A DNA stretch of 18,335 bases from Amoebophrya sp. AT5.2 (Eukaryota; Sar; Dinophyceae; Syndiniales; Amoebophryaceae). The notes beneath the pieces were generated by a model. The model did not search any database. It had not been told where the DNA came from and was given only the letters and a program-made list of their open reading frames with translations. The stretch's first letter is position 1; each line of letters begins with the position of its first letter. Position numbers and translations under genes: made by a program. Positions 9,275-18,232 of the stretch are shown piece by piece. The stretch is taken from the NCBI GenBank assembly GCA_005223375.1, contig RXOD01004778.1, positions 1 to 18,335 of the forward strand, given 5' to 3'.

Positions 9275-12200
9275 CTGTGAAATATCGAGAAAAAGCAGTG
9301 ATGACAATGAATGCGCGATGTAGTTGAAGCCAGCCTTCTGATGTACTTTGCTGACGCCTATGCATGTGTCCCCTTTGGTGTCCATCGCTGACAAAATAAA
9401 ACATCCGATCATCGATAGAGTGTACCAATCTGGATGAATTTGTTCCGCCACGATTGATGCGACCGTCGCGGAGCTCTTCGCTTGTACAGCTTCCCGTTCC
9501 GCTCTTCCGGTGTCCACCAGCTCGACGCCACGAGAGGAAGCAGCCTCGACGGCGATGTCGCTGTCGCTCTTTCCCTCCGACGACCACTCGTTGTCGGACC
9601 CCTGGCGGACTGTGTCCTCCTGCTGTTCCTCGCTGCTGTCGGCGGCCGTCATATCGGGCAAAGGGACATACAGTGACGTCGACGGGATCGCGTCCGCTAG
9701 GGCTGCAGGCGGGCGAAACAGACGCCTTACTGGCCTGGGGACAGCAGGCCAGATATAATCCAACCCCGTGAAGAGCTGCGCGAGGAGAAACGGCGCGCAG
9801 GCCAGCCGGACGGTTCCGGTGAGCCGCAGCTGGTGCGCGCAGCGAAACTTCGACAGCTCGATCGTGGAGGCAGCAACCGATGAGATTCGACCGAGAGACG
9901 GGCTTTGGCTCGCCGGTCTCGTACTCGCGGGGGCCGCCGCCGGATGCGTTCCGTTCCTGAGGAGCCTGACAAAAGGAAGCGGGAAGGAGAAAGCATCGTG
10001 GCCGTCCCGGTACAGCTCGAAGAGGCGGCTACGAGCAGATGAGGACGCCAGGGCACGTCCACCGCCGTCGGACCGGCTGCGACCGCCAGTGCCCCTGGAC
10101 GCGACAGCAGCGCGCGCTTGTAGTTGCGTTTGCGAAGATCTCCCGTGGTCCGTCATCAGTGCCGCTTCTCCCTGGAGGTCTGCCGATGTGGAGAAGAGCT
10201 CCCCGAAGTTCGCGAAGCGGTGCGCGAACACGTGCCAGTTGGTGGGCACTTCTTTCCACAATACACCCCAGTAAAACACCTTCTTCTTGCTTTCCTTCCT
10301 CGCTCCAACCGGGGAGAACGGCATCTCTGCCATTCTGGTGCGTTCACGGCGGGCAGGGGAGAAGTCCTCGGACGGGGGGAAGTACATCAGCGCGGAACTA
10401 GTTGTACTATTGACACCACTGCCAGCCGGCGGTAGCTTCGAGTTCGAGACCGCGGTCGCTTCAGGAGCAGCAACGGGCATCTGCAAATTCGAAACCATAT
10501 CCTCCACCTTGTGCTTTGACGGGCAGCTGGGATTGATGCACGACACGGACCCGCGGCCCGGTCTGATGAGCGGCTCCTGGGAATCCTCTGTCGGAATCCC
10601 AAATCGCGAACCGAGTCTCGAACTCCTCCGCGGGGGCATGCTGTGGCGCTCACATAGTGCGTCCTCTTCCCTTCCCCCGATGCTCACACTGTGTCGCTCA
10701 CAGAGTGCATCATCCTCTTCCTCCCCCCCGATGGTCGTGTTGCTGTAGTGGAGGCCTGTCTTTTTGTTCCTGCGGGAAAAAGCAGTTACAGCCTCTGTTT
10801 CTTCGCCGAGCCCGCGACAGCGGTGCGTGCCCGTGCGCGTACTCCGCCTGGTTGGAGAGTTGCTAACATCTCGAAGGGATAGTTCGTCTTCAGCGGCGCC
10901 CATCATGAAGTCCAGACTATCCTGCAGCCCATGGCAGTGCTCTTCCGATTCGGTAGTTTCCACCTTTGCTTTTGACAAAAGTTCCGTGCTTGCAGCACCG
11001 GTCTTGTTGTAGAAAAGATCGGGGCCCATGTCCGACGGACAGGCGAGCGGTGTTGTTGCTCCCAGCCCCTGCTCCGACGCGTTCGTCGTGCGCGGCGTTT
11101 CTTCGTCCAGGACTTGTAGGCTGCCACGGGTCGTCACACGTGTCGCTGCGGGAAAGCACTGCCCAGGATTTCGTCCTCGCCCGCCGTGTAATTGTACCTC
11201 GCCCCCCATCTTTTTTCTCGCCTTCTCCCTGCTTGCCTGCCACGGGTTCTTCCGAACAAATTTGTGGACATTCCTCAGTGAAACCGCGGTCCGTTGTTCC
11301 AGGTTTGCGATCGTCTGCAGCTGGTCGTAGTTGAAATTGTCGAAACCGCCTTGTCAATTCATGTAGGTTGGGCTGCGCGTCAACACCCATCACCCCTTCT
11401 TGTTCAGAGAGATCAGTAAGGTCTGCCCCCATTGTGGACGCAAGGAAATCTTCATCCACGGCATGCTCCTCCTGTGGGTCCCCCGCCCGGACTGCGTCTG
11501 CTCCTGGATTTATTCCTGCTGATGCTTCTCCTGATGAAGTTTTCTGCTTTGAGGGTGCCCGTGGGAGGAGTGGCGGAACTTTGCGTTCTCTTCGGGCAGG
11601 CACGGGTAGTTTGCGGCAGTCCGCTTCGGAAGATGCGGGACCCGGTTCTCCGGCTTCCGGACGTGGCAGGACCGCGTGCTGCAGCGGACGCGAGATGTGC
11701 GAGAACGAGGCCACCGACGAGCCCCCCGCTTCGGAGCCGTTCTTCGAAAAAGCGCGGCCGGTCTCGTCGCCGCTGCTGCCGCTCAGAAGTGAGACGAGCG
11801 ACATGCTGTTATCGGTCAGCGTCCGGGCCGCGGCGCCAGGAAGGCTGCTGGCACTACCGCGCGAGCGAGCCACGGACGGCAAGGAGCCCCAGGTCCCGTT
11901 GCTCCCCTCACTGCCAAACGCAGACGAGGAAAGGCGCCGACAACCAGCGCGGGAACAAACCGTAGACGCGGCGCTGGAGCCGCCGCCATACTCTTTTTCC
12001 TTCAAGTCCGAGGAGCAACTACTGTCCCCGCCGCAACTGGTAGCGCGCCGAAGGGTTGCGACATTGTCCAGGTTCAGCAGTGAGGATCCGGAGAGAGCAG
12101 CCGACATCTCCGCATTTGTGTGGCCGGGAGGAGTACCAGATCCGAAACCGGTGGGCCCAGTAGAAGCAGTGGAGCTCTTGCTCTTGGCAGCCAGCTCCTT

Positions 12201-13358
12201 CTTCTCGACTGAAAGCGCTGCGTTCGTGGTGACTGGCTCCCGCGCTTCTCCATGTCGCAGGACCGCTGGCTCCTCGTCGTGATGTTCTTCTGTTGTAGGC
12301 TCCTGCCGCGGAGACGGAGAGCTGGCGCAGGCGGTCGTGGCATCGACCGGGCGGGGACTGCCAGTCCCGCCGGAAGCTGTGCCGCGAGCGCCGGTTTCCG
12401 GGACTGTTATAAATATTGATCAGTTGGGTTATTCGACTACTCAGCCCCTACGGCTAAACTTTTGGTATTTCAGATTCAGTAGTACTTCGTTACCTGTAGA
12501 AGCAGCTGCTGGTGCCCCGGCAGCCGCGTTTTCAGGACTGAGACGGAGCCCTGCGTTCTCCTTTTCGTTTTGCGCGCTTGATACGCCGCAGTAGGGCAGC
12601 CCGGCCTTTCGTAGGGATTCGACCATAATCTTGTTTCGCTCCAGCAGCCCGGGTTCTGCAGCTCCTCTGGGACCCTCCGACAGCTGTCCCGGAGGCTGCT
12701 TCAGCCGGGACCACTCGCCATCGCGCTCTTGATACATGGTTCTGGACCAGGAGAGGCTTTCGATTTCGTTTCTCTCCTCCCCTCTGCTGCTGATGGTCGC
12801 GGCCGGCGCGGTCCGGGAGGCGTTTTCGTTTTCGTTTTCCTCCTCCGGCGGCAACGACATGCCGAAGCTCAGCTTCATGCTCCTGTCGTTCACGGTTTCC
12901 CAGGTTTCCTTCACCGAGTCGTAGAGGAGGAAGACCGGAAACCGGCGACCTTCGTTCTTCTGCAGTAGGAAGTACTCCAGGTCCCGCAACGTCGCACCGC
13001 GCGGAACCCGCTTGCGCCGCAAGTTGCCGGAGCACACCTCGAACAGGGCCACCTCTTCGTGGCTATCAAACCGGCGCCGGCTGAGGCTGTTGATTTGCGA
13101 CCGCGTGTACTGGTTCCTCGGGGGGTTCTCTTCTAGCTCCACTGTCGATGGAGACGATGCTGGTTGCCCAGCATCCGGCGACGGCGGAGGAAGCACCCCG
13201 ACATCCGGTTGCAGGTGAATGTACGGGACCCCAGAACTTCCGCACGCAGCGAGCCCTACGCAGCCCACCGAGGATTCTTCAAGTGCAGCGCCAGCGGGTG
13301 TCACTTCTACCCCGGTCGGCGACGACAGCAAGAAGTAAAGGGAGAACAGAGTCCTCAT
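5230..13358 (-). CDS. large multi-exon gene, ~2,611-residue secreted or membrane-directed hypothetical protein
   Basis: Inferred join of four exons: 13358-12494, 12403-11198, 11145-9426 and 9274-5230 (865, 1206, 1720 and 4045 nt; total 7,836 nt, divisible by 3, ending in TAA). Intron phases are 1, 1 and 2, and every junction keeps the long frame. The start is placed at the ATG at 13358 because it begins a signal-peptide-like segment (MRTLFSLYFLLSS, then a small-residue region); an in-frame ATG at 13490 would add 44 residues and bury that segment. The protein has a globular-looking part in exon 1, a Ser/Gly-rich exon 2, a mixed exon 3 with one hydrophobic stretch (LACAPFLLAQLF), a Lys run, a fourfold Pro-rich repeat and a compact C-terminal region. 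I recognise no family. A secretory-pathway destination is inferred only from the N-terminus. Two or more separate genes remain possible if a junction is wrong. Confidence 0.6.
6382..6640 (-). repeat. fourfold 63-66-bp coding repeat, Pro-rich
   Basis: Four in-frame units encode a Pro-rich stretch plus LLPGGNNV (one copy LLAGGNNV), separated by AQAQGQ spacers. The last unit passes into VAREQEL. The Pro runs are formin FH1-like in look and could bind SH3, WW or profilin-type partners, but there is no FH2 domain in the gene. Units differ by a few substitutions and one codon, as expected of a tandem expansion within the coding sequence. Confidence 0.85.
9275..9425 (-). other. intron 3 (151 nt, GT-AG, phase 2)
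   Basis: Donor GATTG|GTACAC and acceptor TTCTCGATATTTCACAG|GTCATC on the minus strand, with a pyrimidine-rich run (CTGCTTTTTCTC) before the acceptor. The split codon becomes TGG (Trp), leading into SSAGLAAAAAGG. The interval is AT-richer than both exons, and the downstream frame is closed by a TAG inside it. The donor GTACA core is the same as in intron 2. Confidence 0.7.
9426..11145 (-). CDS. exon 3 of large gene: central region
   Basis: Encodes about 573 codons. It includes a duplicated IGG-acidic-DALCERHS motif, then a basic/aromatic patch (KKKVFYWGVLWKEVPTNW followed by HVFAHRFANFGELF) that looks folded. A longer stretch around 9740-9830 contains LACAPFLLAQLFTGLDYIW, hydrophobic enough to be a membrane-associated segment. 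The tail is acidic and Ser-rich. Without splicing at 9425 the frame would read on to a stop at 9155; the AT-richer sequence there and the good splice signals make that less likely. Confidence 0.6.
10637..10732 (-). repeat. twofold coding repeat (DALCERHS)
   Basis: Two adjacent in-frame units in exon 3 encode an IGG-acidic run-DALCERHS motif; the two differ mainly in the length of the acidic run. It adds support for this minus frame because the duplication preserves reading phase. Confidence 0.7.
11146..11197 (-). other. intron 2 (52 nt, GT-AG, phase 1), tentative
   Basis: Donor GCGAG|GTACAA and acceptor CTTTCCCGCAG|CGACAC on the minus strand restore the frame of exon 3 exactly. It is very short and not AT-rich. 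Both flanking frames stay open across it, so the join rests on phase, splice consensus and the change of open frame. A neighbouring AG (CGTGGCAG, about 20 nt further on) is out of phase with this donor. Confidence 0.45.
11198..12403 (-). CDS. exon 2 of large gene: Ser/Gly-rich region
   Basis: Encodes 402 codons. The frame runs unbroken from the intron 1 acceptor (SGGTGSPRPVDATT) through an internal Met (MSAALSGSSLLNLDN) to the proposed donor, so that internal Met at 12107 need not be a start. Composition is Ser/Gly/Glu/Ala-rich with scattered Cys, suggesting disorder. No domain is recognised. The same frame stays open to about 10917, past the proposed donor. Confidence 0.6.
12404..12493 (-). 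other. intron 1 (90 nt, GT-AG, phase 1)
   Basis: On the minus strand the donor reads ACAG|GTAACG and the acceptor ATAACAG|TCCCGG, with a branch-like CTGATCAAT about 20 nt upstream of the acceptor. The interval is visibly more AT-rich than the exons. The upstream frame hits a stop inside it, and the downstream frame has a TGA shortly before the acceptor, so splicing is needed to keep one long frame. This is the best-supported junction. Confidence 0.8.
12494..13358 (-). CDS. exon 1 of large gene: signal peptide and N-terminal region
   Basis: Encodes about 288 residues. The first 24 resemble a signal peptide: a short basic start, a hydrophobic LFSLYFLLS core, and Ala/Gly at the likely cleavage zone. 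A Pro/Ser-rich segment follows. Residues of roughly 105-175 look folded (VALFEVCSGNLRRK, then RDLEYFLLQKNEGRRFPVFLLYDSVKETW); this pattern could suit a small alpha/beta domain, but I cannot name one. A Glu/Asn repeat (EEENENEN) arises from TCGTTT hexamers near 12820-12840. The frame carries on past the donor into a stop within the intron, which supports the exon boundary. Confidence 0.65.
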
Positions 13359-14486
13359 TTTCAACACCAGGTTTCTGGAATTAGCTCTGCTGCTGCCCGC
13401 AGGAGCTACAAATGATTCGGTGTCCGCTCGAGCCGGCGGCGAGTCGCGGGGAGAATTGGAAGGGACAGCTGGTCTGGTGCAGCGATTCATCCCGAGTTTA
13501 CCACACGGTAAAGCTGGTCTTCTGAGATATGTAACTAAGACAGCTACCCAAGTTGCCGCGTTTCGGCTATAGAAACGAGGACATCAAAGCACCTATATGA
13601 AAGATCGTTTCTAGAAAGTAGCTAGTGGAGACACCGATCCGTTATATAGACGATGGAAAGGTATATGTATAGTTAGAAAGAGAAAGAGCCACGTTGTTGT
13701 AAAATCAAGTCCGTGAATTGAAAAAGCTGATTACCTACTAGACCATGCCTACGCGAACCACCCCGACACAAGAGCCACGACGCTAGGAAACAACATATGC
13801 ATGAGATGTATCAGCTGCGCCAAATTGAGGTCTCTTCAACAGTAAAGAAGCAGGAACGCGGTGCAGCTGGAGCGCGTTGTTTAATCTAATCCACGGGTCC
13901 GACAAGAGTAGCTGTGCCTTCTGCCGTTGTAAAGACTTGGGCTACAAATCAACTTTTTCTGTGCTGAAAGAACGCTGTGAATGTTGTAAATAGATTCACT
14001 GGGGGGAAACCTGCTGTAGTGCCGTCTAGGGAACGCACTAAACACGGGTAGAGACGCGCTCGGGGCACGAGAATCTACATACGTGTCCCGGAACGGAGAA
14101 CTACACACAAGAAGCCAGAAAATGCAATGCTTGCATCAAGAAGCCTGTCGAGAATTAGTTGTTGATTGGGATGGCGTTGAGATTGATGTTTGCCGCGAGC
14201 TAGCAGATTGGTTGCGAAGTAGAGCGTGAAACTGGAAGAACGCAATTGGGGATAGGGATCGATTGATTCGGAGTGATGTGCGAATTCATTTCATCCATTT
14301 TCCAGGAAGCCGGCAGAGAGATGATGAGAACTGGAGCTTTATCATCCGACGGACGACATTTTAATTTTTGAGATTGACCAGCGGAACACATGATTGAGAA
14401 GTAGGATATGAAACTGAAAGAGCGCAAGGGTCTACAAGGAAGAAAGTACTCCTGGCGCCCGCACCGCGCGCCCACATCCGCCGTGC
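13359..14486. other. intergenic region between the large gene and the HODM-like gene
   Basis: AT-richer, with no convincing frame on either strand beyond the 44-codon upstream extension of the large gene (13490-13359). It should contain the promoter and 5' leader of the large gene; I see no clear core promoter motif. A diverged 30-bp direct repeat occurs at 14216-14245 and 14398-14427 (GAAGTAG...GAAACTG.AAGA.CGCAA). Confidence 0.45.
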
Positions 14487-14803
14487 CTATGAGAAGGAGG
14501 TGGGCCTACGAAGCTGTATGCAGCCAAAAGCTGAAAGAACAAGCGGAACGGCGAAGCACTGGCTGCCGCCGCGCTGAGCGTTAGTTCGACGCTCAAGCGC
14601 TTCGATCCGTATCGAGGTGGTGGTGGGTAATCCACGAGGTGGCGGTGGCAGTTTGCCTGGTGGTGGGTAGTCCACGAGGTGGTCCAATGAGAAGGGAAAT
14701 GGCGGCAGTTTGCCAACTCTCAGGCTGATGCGTCTAATCTGTGTAAGCCCCAAGCAAAATCTACTTCGCAACATAATTCTGTCGTCGCTTTCGTTCACGT
14801 TCA
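14487..14803 (-). other. possible 3' terminal exon of the HODM-like gene
   Basis: A GT-AG pair on the minus strand (donor AGAACAG|GTCAGA at 14900/14899, acceptor GTTAACAG|TGAACG at 14804/14803; 96 nt, phase 1) would join the HODM-like frame to an open frame of about 104 codons ending at 14487. The product would be VNVNESDD..., with a duplicated Pro-rich LPPFP/YPPPGKLPPPP part. It is phase-compatible, but the catalytic-family domain is already complete upstream and the added tail is low-complexity, so it may be chance or 3' UTR. Confidence 0.3.
14619..14715. repeat. short direct repeats, 40-bp period
   Basis: GGTGGTGGGTAATCCACGAGG-type 24-mers at 14619-14642 and 14659-14682 differ at one base (A/G). 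GGCGGTGGCAGTTTGCC at 14641-14657 is partly repeated as GGCGGCAGTTTGCC at 14701-14714. Confidence 0.75.
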
Positions 14804-14849
14804 CTGTTAACTGTCCCACATCATGTCGTATGCGACTTCGTATAAGCTT

Positions 14850-16463
14850 TCAGGTATTCACCTTCTTCGTAAATCTCCGGTCTTCCTCGTTTTTCTGACC
14901 TGTTCTAGTGGTCTCCAGACCGCGGACGAAGGACAAATTCCGCCCGTGCTCATAGGCAGATCGAGGACCGACCCCCTCTCTAGACCCAGACTCAGCGATC
15001 TGCCTGAGCACTCGCGCCCCAAACGCCAAGCGCTGGTCCTCGGACAGGGTTGTTCGGCTCTTGCCAGACAGCGCGTCCACCAGAAACGGGTCCACCACGT
15101 CCCCCGGCACCTCTCGCACAGCCGACAGGTAGGTCCGGATGGAGAACAGTACGCCCCCCGACCGCCGCAACTTGCGGAAGCCCTGCCGCTCTACCCGCAA
15201 GTAGAGCTCCGCGTCGTCGTCGCCGGATGCGGGCGGTGGAGTATGGGGATCTGGAGAGCGAGATCGTTGGCTGGCCGGCGTGTCCTCCGGGGGATCTGGA
15301 GACGAACGTGGGCTAGTAAGTGGATCCTCTTTCTCCGCAAGTGCTAAATCTTCCGACGTGCAGTAGCTGTAGCTCTCCTCACCCGCGACTAGCAAGTTCC
15401 CCCCTTCTTGAAAGGTGTAGTTGAATCGAATGTAGGGGCCCGCGTCCTGAGGAGAGAGTTTGTTCTGCAAAAAACCGTTCACGGCGGCGGCGATGGCTTT
15501 CGAGTAGTGCGGCACGTAGGCGCGGATTTGGTCCACGCTTTTTCCCATCTTCTCCTCCGGGTCCCAATGGTCCGGGAAACAGACGGCGTGCGCGGCCATG
15601 ACGTAGACGACGCTTTTTCCACCGGTCCCGGTTTCGGTAGTCGCGGCCCGGTTCGGCGGCTTTGCTTCTGTCAGATCCTCCCGCCCTCCAGCAGTTACTG
15701 AATGCGGCAGTAGCAGCACGAAGTCCTCCTGGAGGAGTAAGGCGGCCAGGCGAAGGAGGCCTCTCTTGAGGGGCGGCGAGCCGAAGGAGGAGTCCTGGCC
15801 GCTGTACTCCGGCACAACATGCACATCTCCGGTGGCGCGGTTCCGAATCACGAGTGGAAGTTGGGATAGTTCTGCATTTTTTTCTGTCGGAGGACAGCCG
15901 CCTTCATTATTTTCATCATCGTCAACAGCTACATCCTCCCGCGGCGGCCAACTGACATCAAGCAGCGAGGGAAACTGCTCCTCCACCGCGGCAAGAATAC
16001 AGAGAAAAGCCTCCACGCAGGCCGCTTCTAGCAAAGCGGGGTCTTGGCTGTGGACAGCAGTAGGCGCATCAGGGCGGCCATTTTCATCTCCGGTCAGGCC
16101 GGCGCCGCGGTCGGATTTCGCCAGTAGCAGCTTCTTCAGCTCAATCGTCCTACAGTAGTCGGAGTCCACGTCCAGCCAGGCGCGCGTCTGGCCGCGAAGG
16201 TTCAAGATGCCCTGGGCCGGCGCGAAGGGATACAACCGCGCGGGGGGCCTTGCGGTCGGGAAGGGGCAGTAGTTCTTGCAAAAGCTTGCAAGTCCTTTTT
16301 TCGCGAGTTTTCCGTCTCGGAGCCGGAGGACCTCATCGTCGCCATTTTTGCTTCCGACGACACGATCCTGGACTACCCGCGCGCCATTTCTTCGCGGACA
16401 AACATCTGCATTGAAAAGGGCTTGGACCCGGCGCGCTACTTGTTCGGAGAAATAAGTGAGCAT
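14850..16463 (-). CDS. DUF3445 / HODM_asu-like protein (heme-dependent oxidative N-demethylase alpha-like)
   Basis: The open frame has 576 codons from 16580; I favour the internal ATG at 16463 (537 residues, MLTYFSEQVARR) because the first 39 residues look unstructured and may be leader or intron. Family hallmarks, numbered from 16580: an N-terminal YPFAPAQGILNLRG with WLDVDSDY (117-142), LLLQEDFVLLL (281-291), CFPDHWDPEEKMGKSVDQI with YVPHY (334-359), YIRFNYTF (383-390), and VERQGFRKLRRSGGVLFSIR followed by TYL (463-485). Bacterial relatives include the alpha subunit of a heme-dependent amine demethylase; the substrate here is unknown. A Ser/Pro/Asp-rich insert (about 415-455) splits the last two motifs, and the N-terminal part is longer than bacterial forms. 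No bacterial partner subunits are nearby. The 3' end may be altered by splicing. Confidence 0.85.
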   Translation of the reverse strand: MLTYFSEQVARRVQALFNADVCPRRNGARVVQDRVVGSKNGDDEVLRLRDGKLAKKGLASFCKNYCPFPTARPPARLYPFAPAQGILNLRGQTRAWLDVDSDYCRTIELKKLLLAKSDRGAGLTGDENGRPDAPTAVHSQDPALLEAACVEAFLCILAAVEEQFPSLLDVSWPPREDVAVDDDENNEGGCPPTEKNAELSQLPLVIRNRATGDVHVVPEYSGQDSSFGSPPLKRGLLRLAALLLQEDFVLLLPHSVTAGGREDLTEAKPPNRAATTETGTGGKSVVYVMAAHAVCFPDHWDPEEKMGKSVDQIRAYVPHYSKAIAAAVNGFLQNKLSPQDAGPYIRFNYTFQEGGNLLVAGEESYSYCTSEDLALAEKEDPLTSPRSSPDPPEDTPASQRSRSPDPHTPPPASGDDDAELYLRVERQGFRKLRRSGGVLFSIRTYLSAVREVPGDVVDPFLVDALSGKSRTTLSEDQRLAFGARVLRQIAESGSREGVGPRSAYEHGRNLSFVRGLETTRTGQKNEEDRRFTKKVNT

Positions 16464-16914
16464 TGAATGGTTGAAGCGATGAATCAACGAAAGTGCGTCG
16501 GCGTAGGTATCTGTAGTCGTATTCTGCTTTCGTGATACTTTGGTCCTACTACTCGCAAGCCTGTGTACACTGTACAGCACAAGTTGCTGTGGTATTGGCG
16601 CATGTTGATCACGCTCAGAACCGATCTTGTTCCTCGGATGCTAACTTAACAGTACTGAGAGATCGCGGGGAAAAGTGATTGAGAGCTGCTTCATGATCGC
16701 ACAGTACTCCGTGATAGAACAGCAATCCGTGGTCCCGCAGTGCTCCGTGATCACACGTGCTTCGTTCCCGACAGATCCATCGATCATCGGCGATTCCTAT
16801 TCGACTTGCATTTTTGATATAAAAGTTTCTCGTAGTTGTACTGTGCGGCCATGCACGCATAACTTACTTCACTATTTGCCATTGAGTCGGGCCAGAAATG
16901 GCGTCTCATTTCAA

Positions 16915-17061
16915 CTAACTGGGCTACAGGTACATCCTGTATGCGTCGAAGGAGGCATCAATGGGTCGCGCAGTTTGAAGCTTAGGGCTACCTGCGATGT
17001 TGTCGTTATTGCCGAGTAGTTTCTCTAGCGTGCTCGTCCTTCTCTTAGCGATCGTGCCAAC
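16915..17061. repeat. 147-bp direct duplication, copy 1
   Basis: Pairs with 17164-17309. I count about 17 mismatches and one 1-base gap, roughly 88% identity. The best-conserved core is TCCTGTATGCGTCGAAGGAG followed by GCATCAATGGGTCG. Neither copy codes for a convincing protein; short frames pass through both. Confidence 0.85.
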
Positions 17062-17163
17062 ATTCTGTACAATGACGAAAGCACTACCCGGTAACAATAC
17101 GAGTAGAACAATCTTGGACAGATATCAGCCCTGCCCTGGCAGCTGCTAAAGGTCAAGGCTATA

Positions 17164-17309
17164 CTAGCTGGGCTATAGGTACGTCCTGTATGCGTCGAAG
17201 GAGGCATCAATGGGTCGTGCAGTTGAACCTTAGGGCTGCCCGCGATGTTCTCGTTGCTACCGAGTGTGTTCTCTAACGTGCTCGTCCATCTCTTACCGAT
17301 CGTGCCAAC
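17164..17309. repeat. 147-bp direct duplication, copy 2
   Basis: Second copy of 16915-17061, same orientation, start-to-start distance 249 bp. The spacer (17062-17163) is not duplicated. Divergence suggests an older event than the 263-bp element pair. Confidence 0.85.
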
Positions 17310-17968
17310 GCCGACCATAAAGTTAGTTCGTGACTTGGGAACCATAAAATTCGGCATAGAAAACCATTGCTGATCCAGCTATATGTAACCACCAATAATT
17401 TTAGAACAAAAATAAAGTTTACGACAGTTTGTAACGAGTGCAAGAAGTGTTTCTTTAGCAGTTCGTACGTCCCATGAGGCAGCCCTGCTTTTTGAGTCGA
17501 GATCAAAAGATAGATAAGGACAAAAAAGTTTTGCGACAGTTTATGGCACACGAAGGTAAAGCGTCATACACGAAAGAGAACTATCGGATTTCCGAGGAGT
17601 TCCCGCATCGTAGGTTTTCGCATCGTGGGCTCGTATTCCGTAGGGAAGTCATCTGCTTTTGGGATCGCCTATTCGTCTAGATCAGGGCATTCGCACTACC
17701 TTCCGCTTGGCGTCCATTTCCTCTCTCTATAACGCGTCGCCAGTCGAGCGAGGCAATTCCCATCGAGGATCATCAAGGGTCACGTAGTCGATGCAGTGGC
17801 GAGTGCCTTGCTTATGTGCTCCAGAATAGAACGATGGAGTTGGTTTCTCTTGGAGGCTATTTGCTTAGGGCTGACAAGAGAGTAGAGCTGCGTCGTGAAC
17901 AGCACCATCGAGATCAGACAAAACTAAAACGTCAAATAAAAGTAATTCGCACGCCTCTTCATCCCGCA

Positions 17969-18232
17969 TCAGGCTCCATGAAATCGGGCCCTCCGTGCTC
18001 TACAGTTAGAGCATGGACACCACAAGCCGGCGTACTCCCCGTCCTCCTCTTCGTCCCAGCAGTCGCCACTTTCGTCGACCCCTTGCCATGCTTCCGACCT
18101 CAGGCGCTTCGCGGTGGGGAGGTTGAGCAGGGGCGGCGGCCGCAGCTCGCTCAGCGGCTGGGTTCGTGACCTACGGGAAGGCGGCGGAGCGGCCGGGATC
18201 AGAGTGCCCACGTGATTGCTGCGCCTGATCAT
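17969..18232 (-). CDS. possible small protein or exon, 87 codons
   Basis: An open frame from ATG 18232 to a stop at 17969; an in-frame TGA lies upstream of it. Composition changes from Pro/Arg-rich (LIPAAPPPSRRSRTQPLSEL) to acidic (GVDESGDCWDEEEDGEY) and ends in a Cys-containing patch (LWCPCSNCRA). This resembles the coding sequence of the other genes here more than the neighbouring non-coding DNA does. It could be an exon of a gene extending beyond the right edge. No family recognised, and a plus-strand frame (17816-18169) overlaps it. Confidence 0.3.
   Translation of the reverse strand: MIRRSNHVGTLIPAAPPPSRRSRTQPLSELRPPPLLNLPTAKRLRSEAWQGVDESGDCWDEEEDGEYAGLWCPCSNCRARRARFHGA

Larger units (their letters stand above)
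16581..17968. other. non-coding stretch, duplicated segment
   Basis: No convincing gene; open frames here are short and of random-looking composition. It holds a diverged 147-bp direct duplication and a small cluster of degenerate TGATCGCACAG / CCGTGAT-type words near 16690-16760. The upstream (5') regulatory region of the HODM-like gene must lie at its left end. Confidence 0.45.

Noticed and set aside
17273..17551. Minus-strand 92-codon hydrophobic frame
   Set aside because: Overlaps the duplicated non-coding segment, is AT-rich and lacks domain or splice support; judged to be chance.
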